Positions 35,578 through 45,269 are shown, counted from the first letter of the stretch. The stretch is DNA of 64,000 nucleotides from Bacteroidota bacterium (GCA_018267705.1 JAFDXX010000012.1:115779-179778); one strand, 5' to 3'. Translations and numbers: made by a program. Notes: generated from the sequence alone by a model not told the origin.

Positions 35578-35605
35578 AAATTCGAAATTCGAAATTCAAA
35601 ATTCG
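35578..35605. repeat. Four tandem AAATTC(G/A) heptamers
   Basis: Four consecutive 7-bp units (35578-35584, 35585-35591, 35592-35598, 35599-35605) read AAATTCG three times and AAATTCA once. They lie in the 57-bp divergent gap, ending seven bases before the gamma-carbonic anhydrase ATG. Confidence 0.9.
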
Positions 35606-35612
35606 TTTTTTT

Positions 35613-36149
35613 ATGTCAATAATACTTTCTGTTTTAGGTAAAGAACCACAATTGGGGAATAATTGTTTTGTAGCCCCTAATGCAACAATTGTTGGAGATG
35701 TTGTTATGGGCAATGATTGTAGCGTTTGGTTTAATGCCGTTATACGTGGTGATGTGAATTATATAAAAATTGGAAATAAAGTAAATATTCAAGATGGTGC
35801 AATCATACATTGTACTTATGAAAAAAATGCAACCGTTATTGGCAATAATGTTTCTATTGGTCATAATGCAATTGTACACGGATGTACAATACACGATGAT
35901 GTTTTAATTGGAATGGGTGCTATTATTATGGATAGATGTGAGGTACATAAACATGCTATAATTGCAGCAGGTGCAGTAGTTACAGAAGGTACTATTGTTG
36001 AAGCCGGTTATGTTTTTGCCGGTGTACCTGCAAAAAAAATAAAAGAAGTTTCAGAGGGTTTAATAAGCGGAGAAATTAATCGTATTGCAAATAATTATAT
36101 AAAATATGCATCTTGGTTTAAAGATGTAAACAATTGGCCAGAGAAATAA
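35613..36149 (+). CDS. Gamma-carbonic anhydrase family (left-handed beta-helix) protein
   Basis: The ATG at 35613 gives 178 aa; an upstream start at 35532 would add residues translated from the heptamer repeat and is rejected. The protein is built of hexapeptide repeats (NCFVAPNATIVGDVVMG, CSVWFNAVIRGDVNYIKIGNKVNIQDG). Metal-binding histidines are in AIIHCTYE, SIGHNAIVHGCTI and the next turn. Members form trimers and are carbonic anhydrases or acetyltransferase-like; the activity here is not certain. A small lipoprotein gene follows 29 nt downstream. Confidence 0.93.
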   Translation: MSIILSVLGKEPQLGNNCFVAPNATIVGDVVMGNDCSVWFNAVIRGDVNYIKIGNKVNIQDGAIIHCTYEKNATVIGNNVSIGHNAIVHGCTIHDDVLIGMGAIIMDRCEVHKHAIIAAGAVVTEGTIVEAGYVFAGVPAKKIKEVSEGLISGEINRIANNYIKYASWFKDVNNWPEK

Positions 36150-36178
36150 AAGATTAACTTATTCGTTAATTTAGTAGC

Positions 36179-36388
36179 ATGAAAAAAATAGTGAGCTATA
36201 TTTTAATTATTACAGTATTTGCATCATGCAATATTATTAGCACTATTTTTTATAAAAAAGATAAAAATGGTTGCCCAAGTAATGGCAAAAATATAGGGGC
36301 AGAAAAATTGGTAAGAGATGATCCTAAAGCAGTAAAAGAAGCTAAAAAAGCAAGTAAGTTTAATCAAACAAAACAATTTAATTATTAA
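36179..36388 (+). CDS. Small lipoprotein of unknown function
   Basis: This 69-aa protein has a lipoprotein signal ending VFASC (Cys17), then a short basic tail with NGCPSNGKNIGAEKL and a C-terminal stretch rich in Lys and Ala. Short lipoproteins with this GCPSNGKNIGAEKL-like segment are common in Bacteroidota and uncharacterised. It follows the gamma-carbonic anhydrase gene on the same strand and overlaps the rsgA stop by four bases in convergent orientation. Confidence 0.75.
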   Translation: MKKIVSYILIITVFASCNIISTIFYKKDKNGCPSNGKNIGAEKLVRDDPKAVKEAKKASKFNQTKQFNY

Positions 36389-37311
36389 TATTTATTCTCA
36401 TCTATTGTATCTAAAATTTTGCAATAACTAATATATCTTTCTATATTAATTATTTCTTTTTCAACAGCAGTTTTTATGGCACACCCCGGTTCATTTATGT
36501 GTAAGCAGTTATTGTATTTGCAGTTGTTAAGCAACTTTTGCATTTCAGGAAAATAATGAGAGAGTTCTTGCTTATCAATATCTATTAACCCTAATTCACG
36601 TATGCCGGGCGTGTCAATAATTTTTCCTTTAAAAGGCAAATCAAACATTTCGGCAAAAGTGGTACTATGCATTCCTTTTCCGCTCCAATTACTTACTTCT
36701 AAAGTTTTTAAATCTAACTCAGGAAAAATAGTATTGATGAAACTAGATTTTCCAACACCACTATGTCCACTTAATAAACTTATTTTATTGTGCAACAAGT
36801 TTTTTACTTCATCAATCCCTTCTTTATTAATTATGCTTGTAAGTAATACTTTATAACCAATGTTTGCATACATTAATTTCATTTCATTAAATAAAAGCAT
36901 TTCTTTTTTTCTATATATGTCTGCTTTATTAAAAACAATAATGGCAGGTACATGATACATTTCACAAGCAACTAAAAATCTGTCTATAAAACCTTGAGAT
37001 GTTTTAGGATCTTTTAATGTTGCAAATAAAATACTCTGATTTAAGTTAGAAGCAATAATATGATGCTGATATTTATTGTGTGGACTTTGCCTTGCAACAT
37101 AATTTTTTCTTTCATCAATAGCTGCAATAGTTGCTATATTTCCTTCTTCATTTTCTAATTCAATTTCAACTACATCTCCTACTGCAATTGGATTTGTTGA
37201 AGTAATATCATCAATTTTAAAAATACCTTTTACACGGCATTGAAACGTTTTGCCATCAACCGTTTTAGCCCAATACCAACTTCCCGTAGATTTATAAATT
37301 AATGCTTTCAT
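36385..37311 (-). CDS. rsgA: Ribosome small subunit-dependent GTPase RsgA
   Basis: The ATG at 37311 gives 308 aa beginning MKALIYKSTGSWYWAKTVDG; a longer start at 37371 adds an unrelated hydrophobic stretch. An OB-fold (about residues 1-75) precedes the circularly permuted GTPase: FNKAD (G4), LLTSIINKEG (G5 region), LSGHSGVGKSSFIN (G1) and IIDTPGIREL (G3). The C-terminal zinc-binding segment is CKYNNCLHINEPGC. RsgA checks late 30S assembly. It converges with the small lipoprotein gene and is divergent from dinB. Confidence 0.96.
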   Translation of the reverse strand: MKALIYKSTGSWYWAKTVDGKTFQCRVKGIFKIDDITSTNPIAVGDVVEIELENEEGNIATIAAIDERKNYVARQSPHNKYQHHIIASNLNQSILFATLKDPKTSQGFIDRFLVACEMYHVPAIIVFNKADIYRKKEMLLFNEMKLMYANIGYKVLLTSIINKEGIDEVKNLLHNKISLLSGHSGVGKSSFINTIFPELDLKTLEVSNWSGKGMHSTTFAEMFDLPFKGKIIDTPGIRELGLIDIDKQELSHYFPEMQKLLNNCKYNNCLHINEPGCAIKTAVEKEIINIERYISYCKILDTIDENKY

Positions 37312-37435
37312 TATTACAACGAAGATAATGGACAGTAGCAAATGGAAAATAGAAATTGAAGGATAGCCCATTGAAATGATAAATAGAAGAATCTAAAAAA
37401 AGAATTATATTTTATCTCCTACCTTCATATACATA

Positions 37436-38590
37436 ATGCAAACACCGCAACCATATATTGCTCATTTTGATTTAGATTCTTTTTTTGTAAGTGTTGAATT
37501 ATTACAAAAACCGGAATTGCGTGGATTGCCCGTAATTGTTGGCGGCTCCAGAGATAAAGGTGTAGTAACCACTTGTAGTTACGAAGCAAGAAAATTTGGT
37601 GTACGTTCTGCCATGCCTATGAAACAAGCAATGCAGCTATGCCCGCAAGCAATTATATTAAACGGTGCCAGAGCTCAATATAGTTATTACAGCCGTTGGG
37701 TTACTAATATTATTGCAGCAAAAGCTCCATTATTTGAAAAAGCAAGCATAGATGAATTTTATATTGACCTTACAGGTATGGATAAATTTTTTAATGTATT
37801 AGAATGGACTATTGCATTAAGAGAAGAAATTATTACCCAAACAAACCTCCCTATTTCTTTTGGTTTAGCAAGCAATAAAATGGTTGCCAAAATTGCAACA
37901 GATGAAGCAAAACCTAATAGTTATTTATTTATTAAACCCGGAAAAGAAAAAGAATTTTTAGCCCCATTGCCTGTAAATAAATTTTCAGGAGTTGGAGAAC
38001 AAACTTTTATTAAGTTAAAAACAATGGGTATTTTTTTAATTGGCGATATTTTAAAAAATGATAATAATATACTGGAAAAAGAACTGGGAAAACTCGGTAT
38101 AGATTTGTACATTAAAGCACAAGGCATTGATAATAGTATTGTAAATAATTATCGGGAAGCAAAAAGTATTTCAACAGAAAATACTTTTGAAGAAAACATT
38201 AGCAATGAAAAAGAATTATTGAAAGAGTTGGTACGCATGGTAGAAAAAGTTGCTTACGAATTAAGGCAAGATGAAAAACTTTGTGGATGCATAGCAGTAA
38301 AAATTCGTTATCCGAATTTTGAAACAACTTCAAAACAAACCACTATTAATTATACTTTAAGTGATGATGAAATTATTCCCGTTGCAACAAAACTATTTCA
38401 TCAATTATGGAAAAAAAATTATCCTATTCGGTTACTGGGTGTGCGTTTAAGTGAATTAACCAACCATGCAATACAAACAAGTTTATTTATTGATACAGAA
38501 AGAAAAATAAACTTGTATAAAGCCATTGATACCGTAAAAAATCGTTTTGGCAAAAGCAAACTACAAAAAGCAAGAACAGTTGAAAAATAG
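37436..38590 (+). CDS. dinB: DNA polymerase IV (Y-family translesion polymerase)
   Basis: This 384-aa Y-family polymerase has the catalytic HFDLDSFFVSVELLQ, the finger region GVVTTCSYEARKFGVRSAMP, and the second acid site KASIDEFYIDLTGMD. NLPISFGLASNKMVAKIA, the helix-hairpin-helix region and the C-terminal little-finger domain follow. It lacks the C-terminal clamp-binding pentapeptide in obvious form. It copies past DNA lesions. No LexA box could be recognised upstream. Confidence 0.95.
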   Translation: MQTPQPYIAHFDLDSFFVSVELLQKPELRGLPVIVGGSRDKGVVTTCSYEARKFGVRSAMPMKQAMQLCPQAIILNGARAQYSYYSRWVTNIIAAKAPLFEKASIDEFYIDLTGMDKFFNVLEWTIALREEIITQTNLPISFGLASNKMVAKIATDEAKPNSYLFIKPGKEKEFLAPLPVNKFSGVGEQTFIKLKTMGIFLIGDILKNDNNILEKELGKLGIDLYIKAQGIDNSIVNNYREAKSISTENTFEENISNEKELLKELVRMVEKVAYELRQDEKLCGCIAVKIRYPNFETTSKQTTINYTLSDDEIIPVATKLFHQLWKKNYPIRLLGVRLSELTNHAIQTSLFIDTERKINLYKAIDTVKNRFGKSKLQKARTVEK

Positions 38591-38719
38591 ATAATCATAG
38601 AAGTATTCTAGCAAAACCTATACACATAAAATAATACAACTTCTCCTTTATAAAATAGAGCATTAAAATAAACATGAAAAAATAATGTTAAATACTCTAC
38701 CTTATTAGTAGGATAATAC

Positions 38720-38727
38720 TATATTTG
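38720..38727 (+). promoter_or_regulatory. Candidate -7 promoter box of the peroxiredoxin gene
   Basis: TATATTTG matches TAnnTTTG exactly and predicts a start near 38734, 32 nt before the ATG. No TTG lies at the usual -33 distance, which may indicate an activator-dependent promoter. Confidence 0.45.
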
Positions 38728-38765
38728 CCTTCACACATCATTTTTAATCTTAAAACAAATACACA

Positions 38766-39404
38766 ATGAGTTTACGTTTAGGCGATGTTGCACCCAATTT
38801 TAAAGCATCAACATCATTAGGTGAAATTGATTTTTATGAATACCTCGGCAATAGTTGGGGCGTTTTATTTTCGCATCCTGCAGACTATACACCCGTTTGC
38901 ACAACAGAGTTAGGTAAAACTGCTACCTTAAAAGAAGAATTTGCCAAACGAAATGTAAAAGTATTAGCATTAAGTGTAGATGCTGTACAACAACATTTAG
39001 GTTGGATTGGAGATATAAATGAAACACAAAATTGTACCGTAGATTTTCCTATTATAGCAGATGAAAACCGCAAAGTATCTGAGTTGTATGATTTTATTCA
39101 TCCCAATGCTTCAGCAACTACAACAGTGCGTTCATTAGTAATTATTGGTCCTGATAAAACTATAAAATTAATAATCACTTATCCTGCATCTACCGGAAGA
39201 AATTTTGTAGAAGTATTACGCGTAATAGATTCTCTGCAATTAACTGCTAATTATAGTGTATCTACACCGGCAGATTGGAAACACGGAGAAGAAGTTATTG
39301 TGGGAACAACCATTAAAACAGAAGATGCTTTAACAAAATTTCCAAAAGGCGTTAAAGTTGTAAAACCTTATTTGCGTTATACACCACAACCCAATTTAAA
39401 TTAA
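38766..39404 (+). CDS. 1-Cys peroxiredoxin (Prx6-like)
   Basis: This 212-aa protein has the thioredoxin-fold start RLGDVAPNFKASTSLGEIDF and the peroxidatic Cys45 in HPADYTPVCTTELG. The Prx6-type C-terminal domain begins around IKLIITYPASTGRNFVEVLR and ends PYLRYTPQPN. A second Cys (Cys90, TQNCTVDFPII) sits in a conserved place but is not a classical resolving residue. It reduces H2O2 and organic peroxides. It has its own -7 box and a strong terminator, so it is a single-gene unit. Confidence 0.95.
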   Translation: MSLRLGDVAPNFKASTSLGEIDFYEYLGNSWGVLFSHPADYTPVCTTELGKTATLKEEFAKRNVKVLALSVDAVQQHLGWIGDINETQNCTVDFPIIADENRKVSELYDFIHPNASATTTVRSLVIIGPDKTIKLIITYPASTGRNFVEVLRVIDSLQLTANYSVSTPADWKHGEEVIVGTTIKTEDALTKFPKGVKVVKPYLRYTPQPNLN

Positions 39405-39441
39405 AACATTATAAAATAGGTTTCGTTGTACTTGTTATTTT

Positions 39442-39475
39442 AAATCTCGCTTTTTTTAAGGCGAGATTTTTTTAT
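39442..39475 (+). terminator. Rho-independent terminator after the peroxiredoxin gene
   Basis: A 9-bp perfect stem (aaatctcgc 39442-39450, gcgagattt 39461-39469) has a 10-nt loop and runs into a T tract. Confidence 0.85.
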
Positions 39476-39569
39476 TATACGCATCAACCAAACTATCCTC
39501 CTTTCAATTATCAAAAACAATTATAACTTCTCAAACAAACAAAGTATCTTTCGCTAAAACAAATGCTTT

Positions 39570-40835
39570 ATGAGAAAATTATTCTTTCTACTTTTTATAT
39601 TGCCTTGCTTGTTATCAGCACAAAAAACAGTTATCTATTGCGGAAAACTTATTGATCCCAAAAACTTAATCGTATTAAATGAAATGAGTATTGTGGTTGA
39701 TGGCAACAAAATTATAGATGTACAAAAAGGATATATTACTACCAATACAACCGATAAAATAATTGATTTAAAAACCAAAACTGTAATGCCCGGTTTAATT
39801 GATTGCCATGTACACATGGATCATGAAACTAATCCAGATAGAACTTTACGTTTCTCACAAAATGAAGCAGATATTGCATTAGAAGCTACTAAATTTTGTA
39901 AAACAACATTAATGGCCGGCTTTACAACCGTAAGAGATTTAGGAGGAAGTACAACTATTGCATTACGCAATGCAATTAATAAAGGATATATTATTGGTCC
40001 TAGAATTTTTGCCGCAGGCAAACCATTATCAAGTACAGGTGGACATGGAGATGGCACAAACGGATTAAAAAATAATTTAATGCATATACCTGAGTTAAAT
40101 GAAGATGTTGTAAATGGTATTGATGAATGTGTGAAAATGGTTAGACAACGTTATAAAGAAGGAGCAGATGTTATTAAAATGCATGCAACAGGTGGTGTTT
40201 TAAGTTTAGAAAAAGATGGAAGTGGTGCTCAGTTTTCTGAAGAGGAAATGAAAGCAATTGTAACTACTGCAAAAGATTATGGTTTAAAAGTAGCAGCACA
40301 TGCACATGGTGCAGAAGGAATTAAACGTGCAATAAGAGCTGGCGTTGCATCTATAGAACATGGTACATATATAGATGATGAAGGCATTGATTTAATGAAA
40401 AAAATGGGAACCTATCATGTACCAACCATTATTGCAGGAAAATCTGTTGCAGATAGTGCAAAAAAGCCGGGTTACTATCCACCTATTATTGCAAAAAAAG
40501 CAACCGAAGTAGGCAGTGTTATACAACACGCATTTGCAAAAACATATAAAGCAGGTGTAAAAATTGCTTTTGGCACAGATGCCGGCGTATATGAACATGG
40601 CAAAAACTGGATGGAATTTGTTTACATGAATGAAGCAGGAATGCCTGCATTAGAATGTATTAAAGCAGCAACTATTAGTGCAGCCGATTTATTAGGCAAT
40701 GATATGATTGGAAATATTGAGAAAGGGAAATATGCAGATATCATTGCTGTTGATGGAGACCCTGTAAAAGATTTGCACGAAATGAAAAATGTAAAATTTG
40801 TAATGAAAGAAGGCAAAGTATTTAAGAATGAATAA
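39570..40835 (+). CDS. Exported amidohydrolase (imidazolonepropionase/prolidase-like)
   Basis: This 421-aa protein has a signal peptide (MRKLFFLLFILPCLLSAQ). The amidohydrolase barrel has metal ligands in MPGLIDCHVHMD, the bridging Lys in DVIKMHATGG, then VAAHAHGAEG, ASIEHGTYIDDEG and FGTDAGVYEHGKN. This subgroup includes exported Xaa-Pro and Xaa-Arg/Lys dipeptidases and imidazolonepropionase-like enzymes; the substrate is unknown. It converges with the desaturase gene, with three bases between the stops. Confidence 0.92.
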   Translation: MRKLFFLLFILPCLLSAQKTVIYCGKLIDPKNLIVLNEMSIVVDGNKIIDVQKGYITTNTTDKIIDLKTKTVMPGLIDCHVHMDHETNPDRTLRFSQNEADIALEATKFCKTTLMAGFTTVRDLGGSTTIALRNAINKGYIIGPRIFAAGKPLSSTGGHGDGTNGLKNNLMHIPELNEDVVNGIDECVKMVRQRYKEGADVIKMHATGGVLSLEKDGSGAQFSEEEMKAIVTTAKDYGLKVAAHAHGAEGIKRAIRAGVASIEHGTYIDDEGIDLMKKMGTYHVPTIIAGKSVADSAKKPGYYPPIIAKKATEVGSVIQHAFAKTYKAGVKIAFGTDAGVYEHGKNWMEFVYMNEAGMPALECIKAATISAADLLGNDMIGNIEKGKYADIIAVDGDPVKDLHEMKNVKFVMKEGKVFKNE

Positions 40836-40838
40836 AAA

Positions 40839-41834
40839 TTATACAGTAGGTACTCGTAAATAAACTTCTTTTAAACTAATCATTTTTTTATTTTCAACAT
40901 CCCACACTTTTAATTTAAAGCAAGCAATAATATCTTTTATTTTTAATGATGTAGTTTTAGCCTGTTGCAATTCAGGAAAGGCTTCCATTACAGCAGGTAA
41001 TTTATAAAAAGGAATACGTGCATTTAAATGATGAATATGATGGTATCCAATATTACCGGTAAACCATTCCATTACTTTATTCATTTTCATGTAGCTTGAT
41101 GATTGCAATGCAGCTGCTTCATAAGTCCATCCATCTTTATCATTAAAAAATACTCCCGGAAAATTATGTTGTGCATAAAACAAATAAGACCCAATAGCAC
41201 ATGCAATAAACAAAGGTGTTACGGCACACAACAACCAACCTATCCATCCAAAAAAATAAAATATTACAATAGAGCCTATTGCATGCATAATTAATGCTAC
41301 CAAAGAATCCCAATGTTTTTTAGGGCTACTTAAAAAAGATCGTAAACTCATTCCCAACATAAACATAGTAATGTATCCAAACAAAATAGTGAGTGGATGC
41401 CTAATAGCTAAATACAGTCTTCGCTCATTTTGAGGCATCGTTAAAAATTTATTAGCAGTAACAATAGGGAAAGAGCCAATATCTGCAGTATATAATTTTG
41501 AATTATGCTTGTGGTGGTAATCATGTGAACGTTTCCAAATACTTGGTGCAGCCATCATATAAACGCCAAAAACAGTCATAATTACTTTTGCAATTTTTGA
41601 TTTATGCAAAATAGTATAGTGTTCAAAATCATGATAAATAATAAAAAAACGTATTACAATTAATCCTGCCAAAATAGCCGATAAAATCCTCAGCCAAATA
41701 TTAGATACAAACAAAGTACCGGTAAAACAAAACAATAAAAGTAAAAGCGTAGCAATTAAATGCATCCAACTGGTACGAACACATTCTTTAGCATAAGGTT
41801 TTGTAGCCAATATTAATTGTTTACCGCAAAGCAT
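40839..41834 (-). CDS. Membrane fatty acid desaturase
   Basis: This 331-aa protein has the three histidine boxes of membrane di-iron desaturases: HDFEHYTILH, SHDYHHKHN and YHHIHHLN. Between them lie two pairs of membrane segments. It introduces a double bond into acyl chains, probably in membrane lipids; regiospecificity cannot be read. It is 15 bases behind the LpxL-like acyltransferase gene on the same strand, pointing to a two-gene lipid-modifying operon. Confidence 0.92.
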   Translation of the reverse strand: MLCGKQLILATKPYAKECVRTSWMHLIATLLLLLFCFTGTLFVSNIWLRILSAILAGLIVIRFFIIYHDFEHYTILHKSKIAKVIMTVFGVYMMAAPSIWKRSHDYHHKHNSKLYTADIGSFPIVTANKFLTMPQNERRLYLAIRHPLTILFGYITMFMLGMSLRSFLSSPKKHWDSLVALIMHAIGSIVIFYFFGWIGWLLCAVTPLFIACAIGSYLFYAQHNFPGVFFNDKDGWTYEAAALQSSSYMKMNKVMEWFTGNIGYHHIHHLNARIPFYKLPAVMEAFPELQQAKTTSLKIKDIIACFKLKVWDVENKKMISLKEVYLRVPTV

Positions 41835-41849
41835 ATAGCAAAGTTGGGT

Positions 41850-42734
41850 TTAATTTTTTTTGTGTTTCCACCGTTTATGTGTCCAAAGCCATGTAGATGG
41901 CTGCAATATAATATCTTCTTCTAACCTTTTAGTATGTTTCTCTGATATTTCACAATCAGCTGTTAACTCAGGGGTTAATTCTAATAATTCTGCATGCAAA
42001 GTATAATACCCTCGTTTAATTTTTTGAACACTGATGTAAACAATCGGATAATTCAACTTTTTTGCAATTCTTTCTGTACCCCAAAAAACAGGCGTATCCT
42101 GATTAAGAAAAGTTGTCCAATAAGCATTATCTGGTTGAGGAGTTTGGTCTGCAATAAAAGCGGTAGCACTTATTTCATTTTTATTAGCAACCATTGCTTT
42201 AAAAGTATCTCTCATAGCAATAAGTTTAGTACCAAAACGAGTACGCATCTGATACATTAATCCATCAAAATATTTATTGCTTAAAGGATGATAAATAACA
42301 TAGAGTTGATGTTTACACAATAAACTGAATGTATTACCGGCCCACTCCCAATTTCCGTAATGCCCCATAACCAACATTATACTTTTTTTATCATGATGAA
42401 GTTGTTGAAACAACTGTAGAGTTTCCGTTTTCATGCTGCAATGCTTCAACATTTGCTTTTTTGAAATGGTTAATGTTTTAAAAGTTTCTAAAAACAAATC
42501 GCAGAAATAATGGTAAAATTCTTTATGGAGTTTTTTTATTTCAACTTCAGTTTTTTTAGGAAATGAATTCTGTAGATTTTTAAAAACTATTTCTTTTCTA
42601 TAACCAACAACATAAAACAATAACACATATACACAATCAGATAAAAAATATAAAACCGGAAAAGGTAATAAAGAAAGCAGATACAGAAAGGGCAGTGTAC
42701 AGTAATACGTTATAGCCGAAACAATATTTTTCAC
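41850..42734 (-). CDS. Lysophospholipid / lipid A acyltransferase (LpxL/HtrB family)
   Basis: This 294-aa protein starts with GTG at 42734. It has an N-terminal membrane anchor (YYCTLPFLYLLSLLPFPVLYFL), the conserved IVFKNLQNSFPKKTEVEI and the catalytic HX4E motif in MGHYGNWEWAG. The substrate region includes FIADQTPQP and PVFWGTERIAKKL. It transfers a secondary acyl chain to lipid A or a related lipid. It precedes the desaturase gene with a 15-base gap. Confidence 0.93.
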   Translation of the reverse strand: MKNIVSAITYYCTLPFLYLLSLLPFPVLYFLSDCVYVLLFYVVGYRKEIVFKNLQNSFPKKTEVEIKKLHKEFYHYFCDLFLETFKTLTISKKQMLKHCSMKTETLQLFQQLHHDKKSIMLVMGHYGNWEWAGNTFSLLCKHQLYVIYHPLSNKYFDGLMYQMRTRFGTKLIAMRDTFKAMVANKNEISATAFIADQTPQPDNAYWTTFLNQDTPVFWGTERIAKKLNYPIVYISVQKIKRGYYTLHAELLELTPELTADCEISEKHTKRLEEDIILQPSTWLWTHKRWKHKKN

Positions 42735-42989
42735 CTAATAATAATTTTATACAAAATAGGTACTTATTTTTTATATAGTGAAGTATTCTTTTAGCAACCA
42801 AAATACTTTTATTATTATACCCTTGTTATCAATGCATCCCATTTATATTGCTTAGTGTATTACTATATTAAACTAAAGTTTTTATATCCACATTAAATTT
42901 AATATATTGCAGTTACCTTCCTTATTAGTAAAAAATATTCATTTTCAACATTCGGTATTTTAAAAATATTTGTATTAAAACATTTTATT

Positions 42990-44534
42990 ATGTTGGTAAA
43001 AACCTTTGGAAGTGCCGTGTATGGTGTAGATGCTATCACTATTACCATTGAAGTAAATATAAGCAACGGAGATTTAAAATATTACATAGTTGGCCTACCC
43101 GATAATGCAGTAAAAGAAAGTTTGCAACGCATTGAAAGTGCTATTAAAACCAACAATTATAAAATGCCACGTACCAAAATTGTGGTAAACATGGCACCCG
43201 CAGATATAAAAAAAAGTGGTTCCGCATTTGATTTACCAATTGCTATTGGTGTATTGGGTGCAAGCGAACAATTAAATAATGTTGAACAATTAAAAGATTA
43301 CATAATGATGGGTGAATTAAGTTTAGACGGAACTATTCAACCCATTAAAGGTGCATTGCCTATTGCCATACAAGCAAGAAAAGAAGGTTTTAAAGGATTA
43401 ATTGTTCCACTTGCTAACGCCCGCGAATCAGGAATGGTAAACAATTTAAAAGTATATGGCGTAACACATATTAATGAAGTTGTTAATTTATTAAACAACG
43501 AAAATAGTTTACAGCCTATAAGCATCAATACACGCGAAGATTTTTTTAATAATCAATACGAATTTGAATTTGATTTTAATGATGTAAAAGGGCAAGAAAA
43601 TATTAAACGAGCTTTAGAAATTGCAGCCGCAGGCGGGCATAATGCAATACTTATCGGACCTCCGGGTGCAGGAAAAACCATGCTTGCAAAGCGTTTGCCA
43701 ACTATTCTTCCTCCATTAAGCTTATATGAAGCATTAGAAACAACAAAAATTCATAGTGTTGCAGGTAAGCTTCCTGAAAATAGTTCATTAATATCTAAGC
43801 GACCCTTTCGTTCACCACATCATACCGTTAGCGATGCCGCATTAGTAGGCGGCGGAGGTATTCCACAACCGGGAGAAATTTCATTAGCACATAATGGTGT
43901 ATTGTTTTTAGATGAATTGCCTGAATTTAAAAGAACGGTATTGGAAGTAATGCGTCAACCAATGGAAGAAAGAAAAGTTACTATCTCAAGAGCTAAAGTA
44001 GCTATAGATTTTCCTGCAAACTTTATGCTAATAGCAAGTATGAACCCCTGCCCCTGCGGCTTCTACAACCATCCTGAAAAAGAATGTACCTGCCCACCGG
44101 GAAGTGTTCAAAAATATTTGAATAAAATATCGGGACCTCTACTAGACCGCATTGATTTACATGTAGAAGTTACACCCGTTGCTTTTTCTGAATTAAGTAA
44201 TACGAAGAAAGGAGAAGCATCTTCTGTAATAAGAGAGCGTGTTATTAAAGCAAGAGAATTACAAACAGAACGTTTTAAACAAACAGAAGGCTTATATGCC
44301 AATGCACAAATGAGCAGTAAATTATTACGGGAAGTTTGTGTAATTAATACTGTTGGCGAAGCCTTATTAAAAAAAGCAATGGAAAAATTAAATCTCTCAG
44401 CCCGTGCATACGATCGTATTTTAAAAGTAAGCAGAACCATTGCAGATCTTGCCAATAGCGTAGATATAAAACCCGAACATTTAGCCGAAGCCATACAATA
44501 CAGAAGTTTAGATAGAGAAGGTTGGGCAGGATAA
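42990..44534 (+). CDS. YifB/ComM family Mg-chelatase-like AAA+ ATPase
   Basis: This 514-aa protein has the N-terminal Lon-protease-like domain (LVKTFGSAVYGVDAITI, IVVNMAPADIKKSGSAFDLPIAIG), Walker A (LIGPPGAGKTMLAKRLP), Walker B (GVLFLDELPEF), and a Cys-rich MNPCPCGFYNHPEKECTC insertion. The C-terminal Mg-chelatase domain ends SLDREGW. ComM homologues drive branch migration in natural transformation; in most species the role is untested. It stands alone in a 255-nt divergent region where I could not find a clear promoter. Confidence 0.95.
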   Translation: MLVKTFGSAVYGVDAITITIEVNISNGDLKYYIVGLPDNAVKESLQRIESAIKTNNYKMPRTKIVVNMAPADIKKSGSAFDLPIAIGVLGASEQLNNVEQLKDYIMMGELSLDGTIQPIKGALPIAIQARKEGFKGLIVPLANARESGMVNNLKVYGVTHINEVVNLLNNENSLQPISINTREDFFNNQYEFEFDFNDVKGQENIKRALEIAAAGGHNAILIGPPGAGKTMLAKRLPTILPPLSLYEALETTKIHSVAGKLPENSSLISKRPFRSPHHTVSDAALVGGGGIPQPGEISLAHNGVLFLDELPEFKRTVLEVMRQPMEERKVTISRAKVAIDFPANFMLIASMNPCPCGFYNHPEKECTCPPGSVQKYLNKISGPLLDRIDLHVEVTPVAFSELSNTKKGEASSVIRERVIKARELQTERFKQTEGLYANAQMSSKLLREVCVINTVGEALLKKAMEKLNLSARAYDRILKVSRTIADLANSVDIKPEHLAEAIQYRSLDREGWAG

Positions 44535-44698
44535 TTATATTTTTATAATTTAATATATAAACACTGAATAGTAGTCATTCTTTTGCCCATTAAAAGCATT
44601 CTATAATAACTTAAAACAACAAGGTTATTAACACTGTTAATAATAAATTAATGGAAATACAAATATTTCTTCCTTAACTTCAACAAACCTCAAAAATT

Positions 44699-45172
44699 AT
44701 GCGTTGGAGAAAATTTAACGGAGAACCTATTAATCTCCCCATCAAAAACGCAGTTGCAGAAGCTATAAAACGCGAAGCAGAAAAAGGAATAAAATTAAAA
44801 GTTTGTATTGGCACCGATAGTCAGGTAAAAGGCGATGATACAGAATTTGCAACTGTAATTGTTTTCTTACGTGAACACAATGGCGGCTTTATGTACATTC
44901 ATAACGAGAAAACAAAAACCAAATACCACATTAAAGAACGAATGTTGGTTGAAGTAGCCAAAAGTATAGAAATTGCTTACGAGCTTTGTAATTTGTTTAT
45001 TGAATTTGGTGTTGAAATGGAAGTACATGCCGATATTAACACCAACCCACACTTTAAAAGTAATGATGCATTAAAAGAAGCTATGGGCTATATTTTAGGA
45101 ATGGGCTTTGCTTTTAAAGCCAAGCCCGAAGCTTTTGCAAGTAGTTGCTGTGCCGATAAAGTGGTGAATTAA
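44699..45172 (+). CDS. RNase H-like protein (YkuK/DUF458 family)
   Basis: This 157-aa protein has the acidic residues of an RNase H fold in the YkuK order: KVCIGTDSQVKGDDTEF, KERMLVEVAKSIEIAY, VEVHADINTNPHFKSNDAL and the C-terminal SCCADKVVN. The family is widespread in Bacteroidota and Bacillota, and its nuclease activity is presumed, not shown. No signal peptide is present. It converges with dxs; the 97-nt gap has no convincing terminator. Confidence 0.87.
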   Translation: MRWRKFNGEPINLPIKNAVAEAIKREAEKGIKLKVCIGTDSQVKGDDTEFATVIVFLREHNGGFMYIHNEKTKTKYHIKERMLVEVAKSIEIAYELCNLFIEFGVEMEVHADINTNPHFKSNDALKEAMGYILGMGFAFKAKPEAFASSCCADKVVN

Positions 45173-45269
45173 ATAAGTATGAAATAAATTTATTAACTGT
45201 AGTTGCTATATGGTAATGCAGTTCATTAATTGCAGTATTAATACACTAAGAAACAATTACAAATACTTA

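Noticed and set aside
35532..35612. Longer start for the gamma-carbonic anhydrase
   Set aside because: The added residues are translated from the AAATTCG repeats and overlap the start of the divergent aminotransferase gene. The ATG at 35613 gives the normal family start.
42735..42989. The longest gene-free gap, examined for a small RNA, riboswitch or tRNA
   Set aside because: I saw only AT-rich sequence with no stable hairpin, no exact TAnnTTTG box and no conserved RNA fold.
45173..45262. ataagtat and atacttat at the two ends of the gap between the RNase H-like gene and dxs
   Set aside because: The 8-bp inverted ends are about 80 bases apart, too far for a terminator, and are expected by chance in such AT-rich DNA. 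No transposase or target duplication is present.
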